NCBI GenBank assembly: GCA_024642115.1
Contig: JAHEBU010000001.1
Coordinates: 310,001-374,000, forward strand
Reading direction: 5' to 3'
Source: Marivivens sp.
GTDB lineage: Bacteria; Pseudomonadota; Alphaproteobacteria; Rhodobacterales; Rhodobacteraceae
Length of the DNA stretch: 64,000 bases
The notes under the pieces were generated by a model. It made no database searches and was not told the DNA's origin. It saw only the letters and a list, made by a program, of their open reading frames with translations. Every line of letters starts with the position of its first letter. The stretch's first letter is position 1. Shown here piece by piece: positions 15,604-25,033 of this stretch. The translations under genes and the position numbers were made by a program.

Positions 15604-17408
15604 CAATACACCCGCGCCTTGGGCGCGATCCGCTTGAGATCAATGCCCCCCTCGGCCTCGGTCGTCAGCGGGTCGAGGTGGACAGGCCGGTAGGCCAGCC
15701 GCGTCTTGGTCCCGTCGACAAAGGCCAGCGAGTGTTTGCGCCATTCCTTGTCGTCCCGGTTCGGGTAATCCTCGTGGGCGTGGGCGCCCCGGCTTTCCTT
15801 GCGCGCCTCGGCGGCGACGATGGTGGCCAGCGCGTTGGGCATGAGGTTGGTCAGTTCCAGCGTTTCCATCAGGTCGCTGTTCCAGACCAGGCTGCGGTCG
15901 GTCACATGGACATCGTCCATCTTCGCGGCCACCGCCTCCATCTTTTTCACACCTTCGGCCAGTGTCTTGTCCGTGCGGAACACGGCGGCGTCGGCCTGCA
16001 TGGTCTTTTGCATCTCAAGCCGCAGTTCGGCGGTGGGCGTTCCGCCCTTGGCATGGCGCAGTTTGTCGAACCGGTCGAAACAAGCGTCGATGCTGGACTG
16101 GTTCAGCGTGGGGTTCGCGCTGTTCGGGTCCACCACCTGCCCTGCCTTGATCGCGGCAGCACGGCCAAAGACCACCAGGTCGATCAGACTGTTCGATCCC
16201 AGCCGGTTTGCGCCGTGGACCGATGCACAGCCCGCCTCGCCCACGGCCATCAGGCCAGGGACAATGGCGTCGGCGTTCTTGGCGGTCGGATTGAGCACCT
16301 CGCCCCAGTAATTCGTCGGAATCCCGCCCATGTTGTAGTGGACGGTGGGCAGAACCGGGATCGGTTCGCGGGTCAGGTCCACGCCCGCGAAAATCCGCGC
16401 GGATTCGGAAATCCCCGGCAGCCGCAGGTCCAGCGTTTCCTTGGGCAGGTGGTTGAGGTTGAGGTGGATGTGATCCTTGTTCGGACCCACCCCGCGCCCT
16501 TCGCGGATTTCCAGTGTCATGCAGCGGCTGACCACGTCGCGCGACGCCAGATCCTTGTAGGTGGGGGCATAGCGTTCCATGAACCGTTCGCCTTCGGAAT
16601 TGGTCAGATACCCGCCCTCGCCCCGCGCGCCTTCGGTAATCAGGCAGCCGGCGCCGTAGATGCCGGTGGGGTGGAACTGCACGAATTCCATGTCCTGAAG
16701 CGGCAAACCCTGCCGGGCCACCATCCCGCCGCCGTCGCCGGTGCAGGTGTGGGCCGATGTGGCGCTGAAATAGGCGCGACCATAGCCGCCCGTGGCCAGC
16801 ACGACCATCTTGGCGTTAAAGACGTGCATCGTGCCATCGTCCAGCTTCCACGCCACGACGCCGGTGCATTGCCCGTCGTCCGACATGATCAGGTCGAGCG
16901 CGAAATATTCGATATAGAACTCGGCCTTTTGTTTCAGGCTTTGACCATAGAGCGTGTGCAGGATGGCATGGCCGGTGCGGTCTGCGGCGGCACAGGTGCG
17001 CTGCACGGCGGGGCCTTCGCCGAATTCGGTGGTGTGGCCGCCGAACGGGCGCTGATAGATCTTGCCCTCTTCGGTGCGGCTGAACGGGACACCGTAATGT
17101 TCCAGCTCGTACACCGCCTTGGGGGCCTCGCGCGCCAGGTATTCCATCGCGTCCGTATCGCCCAGCCAGTCAGACCCTTTGACGGTATCGTACATGTGCC
17201 ATTGCCAATGGTCGGGGCCCATGTTGGACAGCGACGCCGCGATGCCGCCCTGGGCGGCCACGGTGTGGGACCGGGTCGGGAACACCTTGGTAATACAGGC
17301 CGTGCGCAGACCCTGTTCGGCCAGACCCAGCGTCGCCCGCAGGCCCGCCCCGCCAGCGCCCACGACAATGGCGTCATAGACATGCGTTTCGTATTTGTAA
17401 GCAGCCAT
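15603..17408 (-). CDS. sdhA: succinate dehydrogenase flavoprotein subunit
   Basis: A 601-residue SdhA that oxidises succinate to fumarate using covalently bound FAD. The N-terminal FAD fold [15 protein letters not shown] is at residues 15-30, and the flavinylated His is His48 in the SHTVAAQGG motif. The active-site and capping-domain motifs ([23 protein letters not shown]) and the C-terminal EDYPNRDD region follow. Length is normal. It starts 16 bases after sdhD in the operon sdhC-sdhD-sdhA-(3 small genes)-sdhB. Confidence 0.98.
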   Translation of the reverse strand: MAAYKYETHVYDAIVVGAGGAGLRATLGLAEQGLRTACITKVFPTRSHTVAAQGGIAASLSNMGPDHWQWHMYDTVKGSDWLGDTDAMEYLAREAPKAVYELEHYGVPFSRTEEGKIYQRPFGGHTTEFGEGPAVQRTCAAADRTGHAILHTLYGQSLKQKAEFYIEYFALDLIMSDDGQCTGVVAWKLDDGTMHVFNAKMVVLATGGYGRAYFSATSAHTCTGDGGGMVARQGLPLQDMEFVQFHPTGIYGAGCLITEGARGEGGYLTNSEGERFMERYAPTYKDLASRDVVSRCMTLEIREGRGVGPNKDHIHLNLNHLPKETLDLRLPGISESARIFAGVDLTREPIPVLPTVHYNMGGIPTNYWGEVLNPTAKNADAIVPGLMAVGEAGCASVHGANRLGSNSLIDLVVFGRAAAIKAGQVVDPNSANPTLNQSSIDACFDRFDKLRHAKGGTPTAELRLEMQKTMQADAAVFRTDKTLAEGVKKMEAVAAKMDDVHVTDRSLVWNSDLMETLELTNLMPNALATIVAAEARKESRGAHAHEDYPNRDDKEWRKHSLAFVDGTKTRLAYRPVHLDPLTTEAEGGIDLKRIAPKARVY

Positions 17409-17424
17409 AGGTTCGGGTCCTAAA

Positions 17425-17796
17425 TCAAAGGGCGATGCGGATCAGGGCAAACACGCCCACGGCCGCTGCGGAATAGCTCAGGCAGATCATGGCGATCAGG
17501 GCGACCTTGCGGGCCATGCCCTGCATGTAATCCTCGATCAGAGTCTGCACACCATTCCGGAAGTGGAGAAAGCCGACCATCAGCGTCAGAACGGCGAGGA
17601 TGGCGGGAAAGGGGCGGTGGTAATAGGCCAGGGCATCGGAGTATTCCATGCCCAGCGCGTGGCCAAAGGTGAACACGAAACAGGGGATCAGCCCCAGCAG
17701 TGCCACCGAGGAAATGATCATGTGCCAGTGGTGATCGGTGCCGGTCTTGGCCGACCCCATCCCCACGGCGCGCTTGCGATCTGTCAGATAGGCCAT
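17425..17796 (-). CDS. sdhD: succinate dehydrogenase membrane anchor subunit D
   Basis: A 123-residue membrane subunit of complex II. It begins [26 protein letters not shown], the family start, and has three membrane helices at about residues 30-50, 63-80 and 96-118. The His/Asp stretch [16 protein letters not shown] fits the haem- and quinone-proximal region of alphaproteobacterial SdhD. The start is the ATG at 17796; the longer open frame upstream is a shadow of sdhC. Confidence 0.93.
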   Translation of the reverse strand: MAYLTDRKRAVGMGSAKTGTDHHWHMIISSVALLGLIPCFVFTFGHALGMEYSDALAYYHRPFPAILAVLTLMVGFLHFRNGVQTLIEDYMQGMARKVALIAMICLSYSAAAVGVFALIRIAL

Positions 17797-17807
17797 GTGT
17801 GCTCTCC

Positions 17808-18191
17808 TCAGACCAGAACGACGGTAAGAAGGGTCAGCACGACCGATCCCGCGATGATGACATAGGCCGCCTTTTCCGACTGGCCCACGTCGAGCATGTG
17901 GCCCGCGTCCCAGATCAGGTGCCGCACCCCGGCCAGCGTATGATACCACAGCGCCAGCAGCGACAGGACCATCACCAGATTGCCGAACCAGCTTGTGATC
18001 ACGGCATCGGCGCGGGCGAACGCCTGCGGTCCGGCGGCAAGGGCTGTCAGCCACCAGACGATCAGCAGCGCCCCGACCAACAGCCCGTTCCCGGTGATCC
18101 GCGTAAAGATCGACGAGGCAGAGGTCATCTGCCAGCGATAGATTGACAGGTGCGGGGACAGGGGGCGATTGCCCCGGTTCACGTCGGCCAT
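17808..18191 (-). CDS. sdhC: succinate dehydrogenase cytochrome b556 subunit
   Basis: A 127-residue membrane subunit, first gene of the sdh operon. It starts MADVNRGNRPLSPHLSIYRWQ, the conserved quinone-site Ser/Arg motif of SdhC (RPLSPHLxIY), followed by three membrane helices and the haem-ligand motif ALWYHTLAGVRHLIWDAG. It lies 11 bases before sdhD. The promoter region (18192-18371) holds a double TGTGATCACA operator-like element. Confidence 0.95.
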   Translation of the reverse strand: MADVNRGNRPLSPHLSIYRWQMTSASSIFTRITGNGLLVGALLIVWWLTALAAGPQAFARADAVITSWFGNLVMVLSLLALWYHTLAGVRHLIWDAGHMLDVGQSEKAAYVIIAGSVVLTLLTVVLV

Positions 18192-18336
18192 CGAATATTC
18201 CTTCCAGGCAGGTCGTCCGCGCCGGTCTACCGCGCGAACCTTACCTCTTCGTTTGCCTCATAATTCGCCCGAAGTCACGCGGCGGCAAGGCACAAATCTG
18301 CGGTTTGATGACGCTGCACTGCGGAATTTTCCCCCT

Positions 18337-18367
18337 TGTGATCACACTTTTGCAGCGTGTGATCACA
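18337..18367 (-). promoter_or_regulatory. tandem palindromic operator upstream of sdhCDAB
   Basis: Two copies of the self-palindromic 10-mer TGTGATCACA, at 18337-18346 and 18358-18367, are exactly 21 bp apart, two turns of the helix. Together they form a larger inverted repeat. The same arrangement with the same spacing occurs at 27633-27663 upstream of sucC. It lies 146-176 bases before the sdhC start, and just past the end of the preceding minus-strand gene. A shared TCA-cycle regulator is inferred; which one is unknown. It could also fold as a hairpin. Confidence 0.7.
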
Positions 18368-18371
18368 AAAA

Positions 18372-18794
18372 TCAGCGTAGCTTGTCCATCACGTTGCCCA
18401 AGGTCGAGTCGTAGGTGAATTCGAGGATTTTCACCTCGCCGTCCACCTCGGCCCCCATCAGGTACAGTGACAACGGCGCGTTTAGGCCCGGCGGATAGTA
18501 GAACACGATTTCCTGGATCAGACCGGGCGCGTCGCGCCGTTGGGCGACGGTAACACACCGTTCGAACCCGTTGGGCAATAGCGTGGCGAGTTGCCCGAAC
18601 AGGCTGTCGAACTGGTTGGCGGCATCGGGAATATAGGTGCTGGCGGTGTCCAGAAACCCTTTGAAGTCGCCGGACAGGAACTGCCCCTTGGCGGTTTCAA
18701 AGGTGGGCACGGCAGGCATCCCGGCGGGCGGGCAGCCCTCCGCCATGGCGGCAGAGGCGGTGAAGGCGGCAAGACAGGCGATCAAATGTTTCAT
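18372..18794 (-). CDS. exported protein of unknown function downstream of mch
   Basis: A 140-residue protein with a clear signal peptide (MKHLIACLAAFTASAAMAEG, cleavage after AMA). The mature part carries two cysteines, one right after cleavage and one in GFERCVTVAQRRDAPG, and ends in a beta-rich segment (YLMGAEVDGEVKILEFTYDSTLGNVMDKLR). It starts at the ATG at 18794, overlapping the mch stop by four bases, so it belongs to the mcl2-nnrU-DUF1737-mch operon. Family not recognised; periplasmic location is likely. Confidence 0.75.
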   Translation of the reverse strand: MKHLIACLAAFTASAAMAEGCPPAGMPAVPTFETAKGQFLSGDFKGFLDTASTYIPDAANQFDSLFGQLATLLPNGFERCVTVAQRRDAPGLIQEIVFYYPPGLNAPLSLYLMGAEVDGEVKILEFTYDSTLGNVMDKLR

Positions 18795-19816
18795 AGCGGT
18801 ATCAAAGCCCAATAATCGAGGTCCAGCAACACCTCGGGTGAATATTTTCCATCCGGCCCGCGCAACACGCCCGCTGCCCCCTTGGTCGCCACCAGCCGCA
18901 GGCGCAGGGCGCCCACGCCGGGGGCAGGGGTTTCGGCCCGGTCCAGCACTTGCGACCATGCCCGAACGGTATCGCCTGCGAAACAGGGATTGGCATGGCT
19001 GCCGCCGTTCAGGGCCACGATCATCTGCGCATTGGCCAGCCCGTTGAACGACAGCGCCCGGGCAAGGCTGATGATATGCCCGCCATAAATCAGCCGTTTG
19101 CCATCGGGGCGTTGGGTGGCGTCGAAATGGACCTTGGACGTATTCTGCCACAGTCGGGTGGCCAGCATATGCTCGGCCTCTTCGACGGTCACGCCGTCCA
19201 CATGGTCGATCACCTCGCCCACCTGATAATCAGCCCAGCGGTGCGGTTCGCCCGCCAGAGCGAAATCGTAGCGGCTGAAATCGAGGCCATCGGGGATGAC
19301 GAATTCGGACGGGTCCACGACCGTTTCAAGTTGCGGCGCTTTCGGGATCGGGGCCGCCCCCTGCCCCCGTTTGCGCACCATCACCCAGCGCACATAGGTC
19401 AGCACGGGCATCGCGTGCTGGTTGAACCCTGTCGTGCGAACCCAGACCACGCCCGAGGTCCCGTTCGAGTTTTCCTTGACCCCGATCACATGACTTTCTG
19501 CCGTAAGCGTATCGCCGGGCCAGACAGGGGACAGCCACCGCCCCTCGGCGTAACCAAGGTTGGCCACCGCGTTCAGCGACACATCCGGCACGGTCTTACC
19601 GAATACCGTGTGAAAGGCGATCAGATCATCAAGCGGGGCGGTGGGCAGACCGCAGGCGCGGGCAAATTCGTCGGACGAGGCCAGCGCGTGCCGGGCGGGA
19701 TAAAGCGCGTGATACAGTGACCGTTCCCCCCCACCGATGGTGCGCGGGACTGCGTGGCGGATCACCTGACCCACCGCGTAATCCTCGAAAAACCGGCCCG
19801 GATTGGTCTTGGTCAC
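18791..19816 (-). CDS. mch: mesaconyl-CoA hydratase (beta-methylmalyl-CoA dehydratase)
   Basis: A 341-residue MaoC-type double hotdog protein. It matches Mch of the ethylmalonyl-CoA pathway (FFEDYAVGQVIRHAVPRTIGGGERSLYHALYP, GYAEGRWLSPVWPGDTL, RWADYQVGEVIDHVDG), which interconverts mesaconyl-C1-CoA and beta-methylmalyl-CoA. Length agrees with the family (about 343). The start is a GTG at 19816, overlapping the stop of the DUF1737 gene by four bases. The same operon encodes the malyl-CoA thioesterase. Confidence 0.92.
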   Translation of the reverse strand: MTKTNPGRFFEDYAVGQVIRHAVPRTIGGGERSLYHALYPARHALASSDEFARACGLPTAPLDDLIAFHTVFGKTVPDVSLNAVANLGYAEGRWLSPVWPGDTLTAESHVIGVKENSNGTSGVVWVRTTGFNQHAMPVLTYVRWVMVRKRGQGAAPIPKAPQLETVVDPSEFVIPDGLDFSRYDFALAGEPHRWADYQVGEVIDHVDGVTVEEAEHMLATRLWQNTSKVHFDATQRPDGKRLIYGGHIISLARALSFNGLANAQMIVALNGGSHANPCFAGDTVRAWSQVLDRAETPAPGVGALRLRLVATKGAAGVLRGPDGKYSPEVLLDLDYWALIPL

Positions 19817-20016
19817 TGTTCGCCCAGTTTGACGTCGGGGGTATAGTCGCCGGGGACCTCTTTGGTCACGGCCTGCCCGCAGCGCATCACGCCATTGGCA
19901 GCGTCAAAGGCATAGGTGGGGTCGCCGTGCAGCGCCCACCCTTTGTTCAGGGCGGCCGTGACCTTGTGGCAAAAGGCAGAGGTGTCGTCCTCGGTCAGTA
20001 GTCGGTAGAGCTTCAT
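19813..20016 (-). CDS. DUF1737 domain-containing small protein
   Basis: A 67-residue protein with the DUF1737 pattern: MKLYRLLTEDDTSAFCHKVTAALNKGWALHGDPTYAFD followed by MRCGQAVTKEV. It is soluble with no signal peptide. The gene overlaps mch by four bases and starts three bases after the nnrU stop, so it is part of the same operon. Function unknown; a small accessory role for one of the ethylmalonyl-CoA pathway enzymes is only a guess. Confidence 0.85.
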   Translation of the reverse strand: MKLYRLLTEDDTSAFCHKVTAALNKGWALHGDPTYAFDAANGVMRCGQAVTKEVPGDYTPDVKLGEQ

Positions 20017-20019
20017 ATC

Positions 20020-20568
20020 TTATCCAAACGGGTTGTAGCCAAGCCAGGTGTGGATCGCGCCGACGATGCCCACGACGACGATCGTGGCGATGACAGCGGT
20101 TACTTCCTTTTTGATCGGCACAGCATGGGCGGGGGTCCAGTCGGGCTGGGCGCGGTTCAGGACGACGATCTCGGCAATTGCCCAAGCGAGCAGCCCACCG
20201 AACAGAAGGAAGGATTCAGAGTTGCCGTTGACGAGGATGTGCGCGACCGCCCAGACGATAACGGCGGTCAGTTGCGGGTGGCGGATATACCGGGTGATCC
20301 GCGTCTTGGCCCCGCTGGAGGCATACAGGTAGAACGCAAAGACCATCAGCAGGTTGTTGATCCCCCGCGTGGCCGAACTGACCCCCCAATAGACTTCGCC
20401 CGAGGCGCCGCGATAGCCGATGACCATCAGCACGATGGCCAGCACGCTCAGCACCGCGACAGAGCCCTTGCGCGGGCCTTCGGGAATGCTTGCGGCCATG
20501 TCCGGGGCAAGCCGTTTGAACATGTGTGGCACGATCCACAGGATCAGGCCGATCAGAATCAGGGTCAT
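20020..20568 (-). CDS. NnrU family membrane protein
   Basis: A 182-residue integral membrane protein with about five helices, matching NnrU (MTLILIGLILWIVPHMFKRLAP, WGVSSATRGINNLLM, TRYIRHPQLTAVIVWAVAHILVNG). The NnrU family, named from a nitric-oxide reductase locus in Rhodobacter, is related to isoprenylcysteine methyltransferase-like folds (RHPQ motif). Its role is not settled. It lies between mcl2, which it overlaps by four bases, and the DUF1737 gene, so it is cotranscribed with carbon-assimilation genes, not with denitrification genes. Confidence 0.88.
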   Translation of the reverse strand: MTLILIGLILWIVPHMFKRLAPDMAASIPEGPRKGSVAVLSVLAIVLMVIGYRGASGEVYWGVSSATRGINNLLMVFAFYLYASSGAKTRITRYIRHPQLTAVIVWAVAHILVNGNSESFLLFGGLLAWAIAEIVVLNRAQPDWTPAHAVPIKKEVTAVIATIVVVGIVGAIHTWLGYNPFG

Positions 20569-21416
20569 GATGTCTCCAACGCGGCGATGGCCGCCGCCTG
20601 CGCCAAGGTCGCCTGTGCGGTGACGATATGCAAGTTCTCTACGATGCGGCCATCGACCACGGCCACGCCCTGGCCCGCGGCCTGTGCCGCCTCGAACGCT
20701 GCGATCTGGCGGTGGGCCATGTCGATCTCGGCCTCGGTCGGGGCAAAGATGCGGTTGGTGATCTCGACCTGTGCGGGATGAATGATGGATTTGCCGTCAA
20801 AGCCCATGTCGCGGCCCTGTTCGCATTCCGCGGACAGCCCAGCGTCGTCCTTGAAGGCGTTGTAGACCCCGTCAATGGCCACCACCCCGTGGGCGCGGGC
20901 GGCCATCAAGCAGGCGCCAAGGGCAAACAGCATCGGTTCGCGGCGCGGGGCCTTGCGCGTGCCCAGATCCTTGGCCAGATCATTGGTGCCCATGACAAAG
21001 CCTGCCACGGACGGATGTGCGGCGATGGCAGCGGCATTCAGCACGCCCACGGGCGTCTCTATCATCGCCCAGACCGGCAGGGCGGGGACCAGCGCGGTCA
21101 GGGCGTCGATGTCCGCGGGTCCGTTCACCTTGGGCAGCAAAACCGCGTCGCAGTCCATCCGGGTCACGGCCTTGGCATCGTCAGCCCCCCAGACCGAACC
21201 CAAGGCGTTGATCCGCACGATCCGCAGGCTATGGCCGAACCCACCCTGCGCCAGTTCGCTGGCAAGGATGTCGCGGGCGGCGACCTTTTCATCGGGCGCC
21301 ACGGCATCCTCAAGATCGAACAGGATCACGTCCACGGGCAGCCCCCGCGCCTTGTCGATGGCCCGAGGTTTGGAGCCGGGAATGTAGAGCGCGGTTCGAT
21401 GCGGGCGGGGCAGCAT
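20565..21416 (-). CDS. mcl2: (3S)-malyl-CoA thioesterase (CoA ester lyase-like)
   Basis: A 283-residue HpcH/HpaI-CitE family protein. Motifs are RTALYIPGSKPRAIDKARGLPVDVILFDLEDAV, LRIVRINA, LLPKVNGPAD, MIETPVGVLNA, GTNDLAKD and the C-terminal DGKSIIHPAQVEI. The length and the sequence opening fit Mcl2, which hydrolyses (3S)-malyl-CoA to malate, rather than the longer (about 318) Mcl1 lyase. In Rhodobacter sphaeroides mcl2 and mch are, as I recall, also close together. The start at 21416 has AGGA seven bases upstream. It is the first gene of this operon. Confidence 0.85.
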   Translation of the reverse strand: MLPRPHRTALYIPGSKPRAIDKARGLPVDVILFDLEDAVAPDEKVAARDILASELAQGGFGHSLRIVRINALGSVWGADDAKAVTRMDCDAVLLPKVNGPADIDALTALVPALPVWAMIETPVGVLNAAAIAAHPSVAGFVMGTNDLAKDLGTRKAPRREPMLFALGACLMAARAHGVVAIDGVYNAFKDDAGLSAECEQGRDMGFDGKSIIHPAQVEITNRIFAPTEAEIDMAHRQIAAFEAAQAAGQGVAVVDGRIVENLHIVTAQATLAQAAAIAALETS

Positions 21417-21595
21417 GGCAGTCCTTTGGTCGGTCAGCAATTTTGTTGCGCCTTGATGGCCGCAAACGCCCGGAAGTTTCAAGCCTATTTTCGCCGCATT
21501 GCAGCATGCAACAGCCAACGCTCCGTCGATTAACCACTTTTTGGGGATCGGCGGGCAGGCTGGTTCAAGGTTGATCGCAACGCTTGGGGGCATTC

Positions 21596-21910
21596 ATGAA
21601 CCGGAATTTCTACGCACTTTCGCTTGGGGTGGGCGCGCTGCTGCTGGCCGCGCATCAGGCTTTTGCTGCGGGGCAGTATTGCGCCACGCACGACACGATC
21701 GTCGAACGGCTGGCGGACGGATATGGCGAAAGCCGGCAGGCCATGGGGCTGGCGGCCAACAATGCGGTGATCGAATTGTTTGCCTCCACCGACACCGGCA
21801 CCTGGACGCTGACGGTCACCACGGCGGGCGGTCCGACCTGCCTGATCGCGTCCGGTGGGGACTATCAGGCGGTGGCCGAACCCCTGCCCCAACCGGGCAA
21901 GGGCGCCTGA
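21596..21910 (+). CDS. small exported protein of unknown function
   Basis: A 104-residue protein from the ATG at 21596, with GGGGG five bases upstream. A signal peptide (MNRNFYALSLGVGALLLAAHQAFA) is followed by a mature domain with two cysteines (GQYCATHDTIVERLADGYGESRQAMGLAANN and GGPTCLIASGGDYQ), likely a disulfide-stabilised periplasmic domain. Similar short proteins with the YCxxHxxIxxxLxxxYGE pattern are common in Rhodobacteraceae but not assigned a function. It is divergent from mcl2. Confidence 0.8.
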   Translation: MNRNFYALSLGVGALLLAAHQAFAAGQYCATHDTIVERLADGYGESRQAMGLAANNAVIELFASTDTGTWTLTVTTAGGPTCLIASGGDYQAVAEPLPQPGKGA

Positions 21911-21954
21911 GGCGACCTTCCCTATAGGTAAATCTTGCCATTCCGGTAAGGACT

Positions 21955-21979
21955 TGCCGGTCTTTGTCGAAAACCGGCA
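21955..21979. other. small hairpin between two exported-protein genes
   Basis: An inverted repeat TGCCGGT/ACCGGCA with an internal TTT/AAA pair lies 45 bases past one stop and about 107 bases before the next start. It may be a weak terminator or part of the next gene's leader; no T-tract follows. Confidence 0.35.
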
Positions 21980-22085
21980 GGTTCCCACCGAACGCAAAAA
22001 TAAATTCGGAAACAATCTCACACGACGCTGTGTTTGTCCTCCATCGAAGCCTCGCAAGGGGCGTATCACCGAAAAGGACGAACTT

Positions 22086-22919
22086 ATGAAAACCCTTCTG
22101 ACATCGACCGCCATGGCCCTGATGCTGGCCACCGGCGCCATGGCCGACAGCCACGTTGCCGCAAATGCTGACATGGCCGTAACCACCGGCTTTGAAGCCT
22201 CTGACCTGATGGGGATGCGCGTTTACACCCCCGAAGCCGCTGGCACCGACCAGTGGAATGACATCGGCGAAATCAACGACGTTTTGATGACCATGGACGG
22301 CAAAGCGCCATCGGTTGTCGTGGGCGTCGGCGGTTTCCTGGGTATTGGCGAAAAGTCGGTTGCTGTTCCGCTCGACATGATCACCGTGCAGGCCGACAAG
22401 GACGGCAAGCCGTTCCTGGTGGCCAACATGACCCAGGCCGATCTGGAAGCCGCCCCCGACTATCAAAAGCGTGACCTCACCGTGGCCAGCGCCGACGGGA
22501 TTACCGCCACCGACACGATGGTGACCACCGCGGCGACGGACACGACGGCGACAACCACGACGGCTGACGCGTCGACCATGACGACGACTGCCCCGATGGC
22601 GCCCACCATGGAAAAGGACGGTTACACCATCATGGCCAGCGGTGACGTGACCGCCGAAACGCTGACCGGCGCCCGCGTCAACGACGTCAAGGACAACGAC
22701 ATCGGCGAAATCAGCGATCTGGTGCTGAATGCCGATGGCAAGATCACCGATGTCATCATCGACGTCGGCGGTTTCCTCGGCATTGGCGAAAAGTCGGTGA
22801 GCCTGCCGTTCGACCAGATCACCGTGCTCAAGGCCGACGCGGCCGCTGATGCCGACGTGCGCATCTATGTCGACACGACCGAAGACGCGCTCAAGGCCAT
22901 GCCGAACTACGAAGGCTAA
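22086..22919 (+). CDS. exported protein with two PRC-barrel domains
   Basis: A 277-residue protein with a signal peptide (residues 1-20, ending AMADSHV). Two homologous PRC-barrel modules follow: residues about 37-130 (EASDLMGMRVYTPEA to the VVVGVGGFLGIGEKSVAVPLD motif) and about 180-275 (LTGARVNDVKDNDIGEISDLV to IIDVGGFLGIGEKSVSLPFDQI). They are joined by a threonine/alanine-rich linker (about 140-175). This is an internal tandem duplication. PRC-barrel proteins bind partners or act in envelope/stress functions. The start is the ATG at 22086. The terminator at 22938 follows. Confidence 0.88.
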   Translation: MKTLLTSTAMALMLATGAMADSHVAANADMAVTTGFEASDLMGMRVYTPEAAGTDQWNDIGEINDVLMTMDGKAPSVVVGVGGFLGIGEKSVAVPLDMITVQADKDGKPFLVANMTQADLEAAPDYQKRDLTVASADGITATDTMVTTAATDTTATTTTADASTMTTTAPMAPTMEKDGYTIMASGDVTAETLTGARVNDVKDNDIGEISDLVLNADGKITDVIIDVGGFLGIGEKSVSLPFDQITVLKADAAADADVRIYVDTTEDALKAMPNYEG

Positions 22920-22937
22920 GACATGTTGCTTTGACGG

Positions 22938-22965
22938 CGGCCGCTCCCTCGGGGGCGGCCGTTTT
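22938..22965. terminator. bidirectional terminator between convergent genes
   Basis: A 10-bp GC-rich stem (CGGCCGCTCC against GGGGCGGCCG, one wobble) with a 4-base loop, followed by TTTT on the plus strand. It serves the PRC-barrel gene and lies at the end of the convergent permease gene. Confidence 0.75.
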
Positions 22966-22967
22966 CG

Positions 22968-23708
22968 TCAGGTCAGCCCGTCCCAGATCAGTTTGAGCGA
23001 GACGGCCAGCAGGGCCCAGACCACCAGATCAAAGAACAGTTTTTCCGGCAGGATGCGCACCAGACGCACCCCGGCAAACACGGCGAGGATCGACGGGATG
23101 GCCAGCCACGCCGCGATATGCAGATTTTCCAGATTGAGCTGCCCCAGATACCAGTAAGGAACCAGTTTGATCGCGTTGGCATAGGCAAATGCGATGGTCG
23201 AGGTGCCCGCAAACACCGCCTTGGGCAGTTTCAGCGGCAGCGTGTAGATCTGGTAGGGCGGTCCGCCCCCGTGGCTCACGAAACTGGTGAACCCCGCAGC
23301 CGACCCCCAGAACAGGCCGGGCAAAACCCGGATCGGCTTGGCCGGAACGTCCTGCCCCCGCCGCAGCATGGAATTGACCGCAAAGAGCGCGCCGATCACC
23401 CCCACCAACACGCCGACCATCGATTCCGATACCAGATGAGCGGTGGCCCAGCCCAACCCAACGCCAATCGTCATGGCGGGAATCATGATCATCAAAAGCT
23501 GGGGGGAAAACTGCTTGCGATAGGCGTACAGGCCGAACCAGTCGGATACGACATAAATTGGCAGCAAAAGTCCGGCGGCGGTCAGCGGCGGAATGAACAG
23601 CGACAGGGTCGGCACGGCCAGCATGGCCACCACGGGCAGCCCACCCTTGCCCATGCCCACGAACACGGACGCCAAAACCGCCGCGATCCAGAATCCCACG
23701 CCTTCCAT
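22968..23708 (-). CDS. TauE/SafE family sulfite exporter-type permease
   Basis: A 246-residue membrane protein with about eight helices in two repeats. The first repeat has FVGMGKGGLPVVAMLAVP, the second GLFWGSAAGFTSFVSHGGGPPYQIYTLPL, both typical TauE/SafE motifs. The start is the ATG at 23708, with GGAGG seven bases upstream; the longer frame from 23801 is not supported. It is transcribed convergently to the PRC-barrel gene. The substrate (sulfite, sulfonate or another organic anion) cannot be told. Confidence 0.9.
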   Translation of the reverse strand: MEGVGFWIAAVLASVFVGMGKGGLPVVAMLAVPTLSLFIPPLTAAGLLLPIYVVSDWFGLYAYRKQFSPQLLMIMIPAMTIGVGLGWATAHLVSESMVGVLVGVIGALFAVNSMLRRGQDVPAKPIRVLPGLFWGSAAGFTSFVSHGGGPPYQIYTLPLKLPKAVFAGTSTIAFAYANAIKLVPYWYLGQLNLENLHIAAWLAIPSILAVFAGVRLVRILPEKLFFDLVVWALLAVSLKLIWDGLT

Positions 23709-23874
23709 CACCACGCCTCCCCGGTGCGCCAGAACCGCCGCTGTCGGGCACCCACCGGGGTCGGTCGGGCTGCCAGTCGGGCACGGGGGTAGGTAGCGCA
23801 ATCATCGCCGGGGTGCCATCCCGCAACCGGTGCCGCAGTGCGGCAGGCTTGCGCCGTGGTCGGTTTGGGACTAG

Positions 23875-24876
<1,002 letters not shown>

Positions 24877-24911
24877 ACTGGTGACGCAAAGCCAGTGTTT
24901 CGACACTCCCC

Positions 24912-24938
24912 AAACGCGCGCCTCTGGCGCGCGTTTTT
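24912..24938 (+). terminator. rho-independent terminator after mdh
   Basis: A perfect 11-bp stem AAACGCGCGCC/GGCGCGCGTTT with a 3-base loop, running into TTTTT. It lies 36 bases past the mdh stop. Confidence 0.9.
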
Positions 24939-25033
24939 GGTTTCTGTAGGTTTTGAAATGGCCGCTTCCCGAACTTGAAGCCCGTCACGACATGAAACGC
25001 GAAGATCTGATTTTCAGATGAACGCCTGTGTCC

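Noticed and set aside
15678-17423. A 581-codon open frame antisense to sdhA
   Set aside because: Shadow of sdhA; the true gene has all family motifs on the minus strand.
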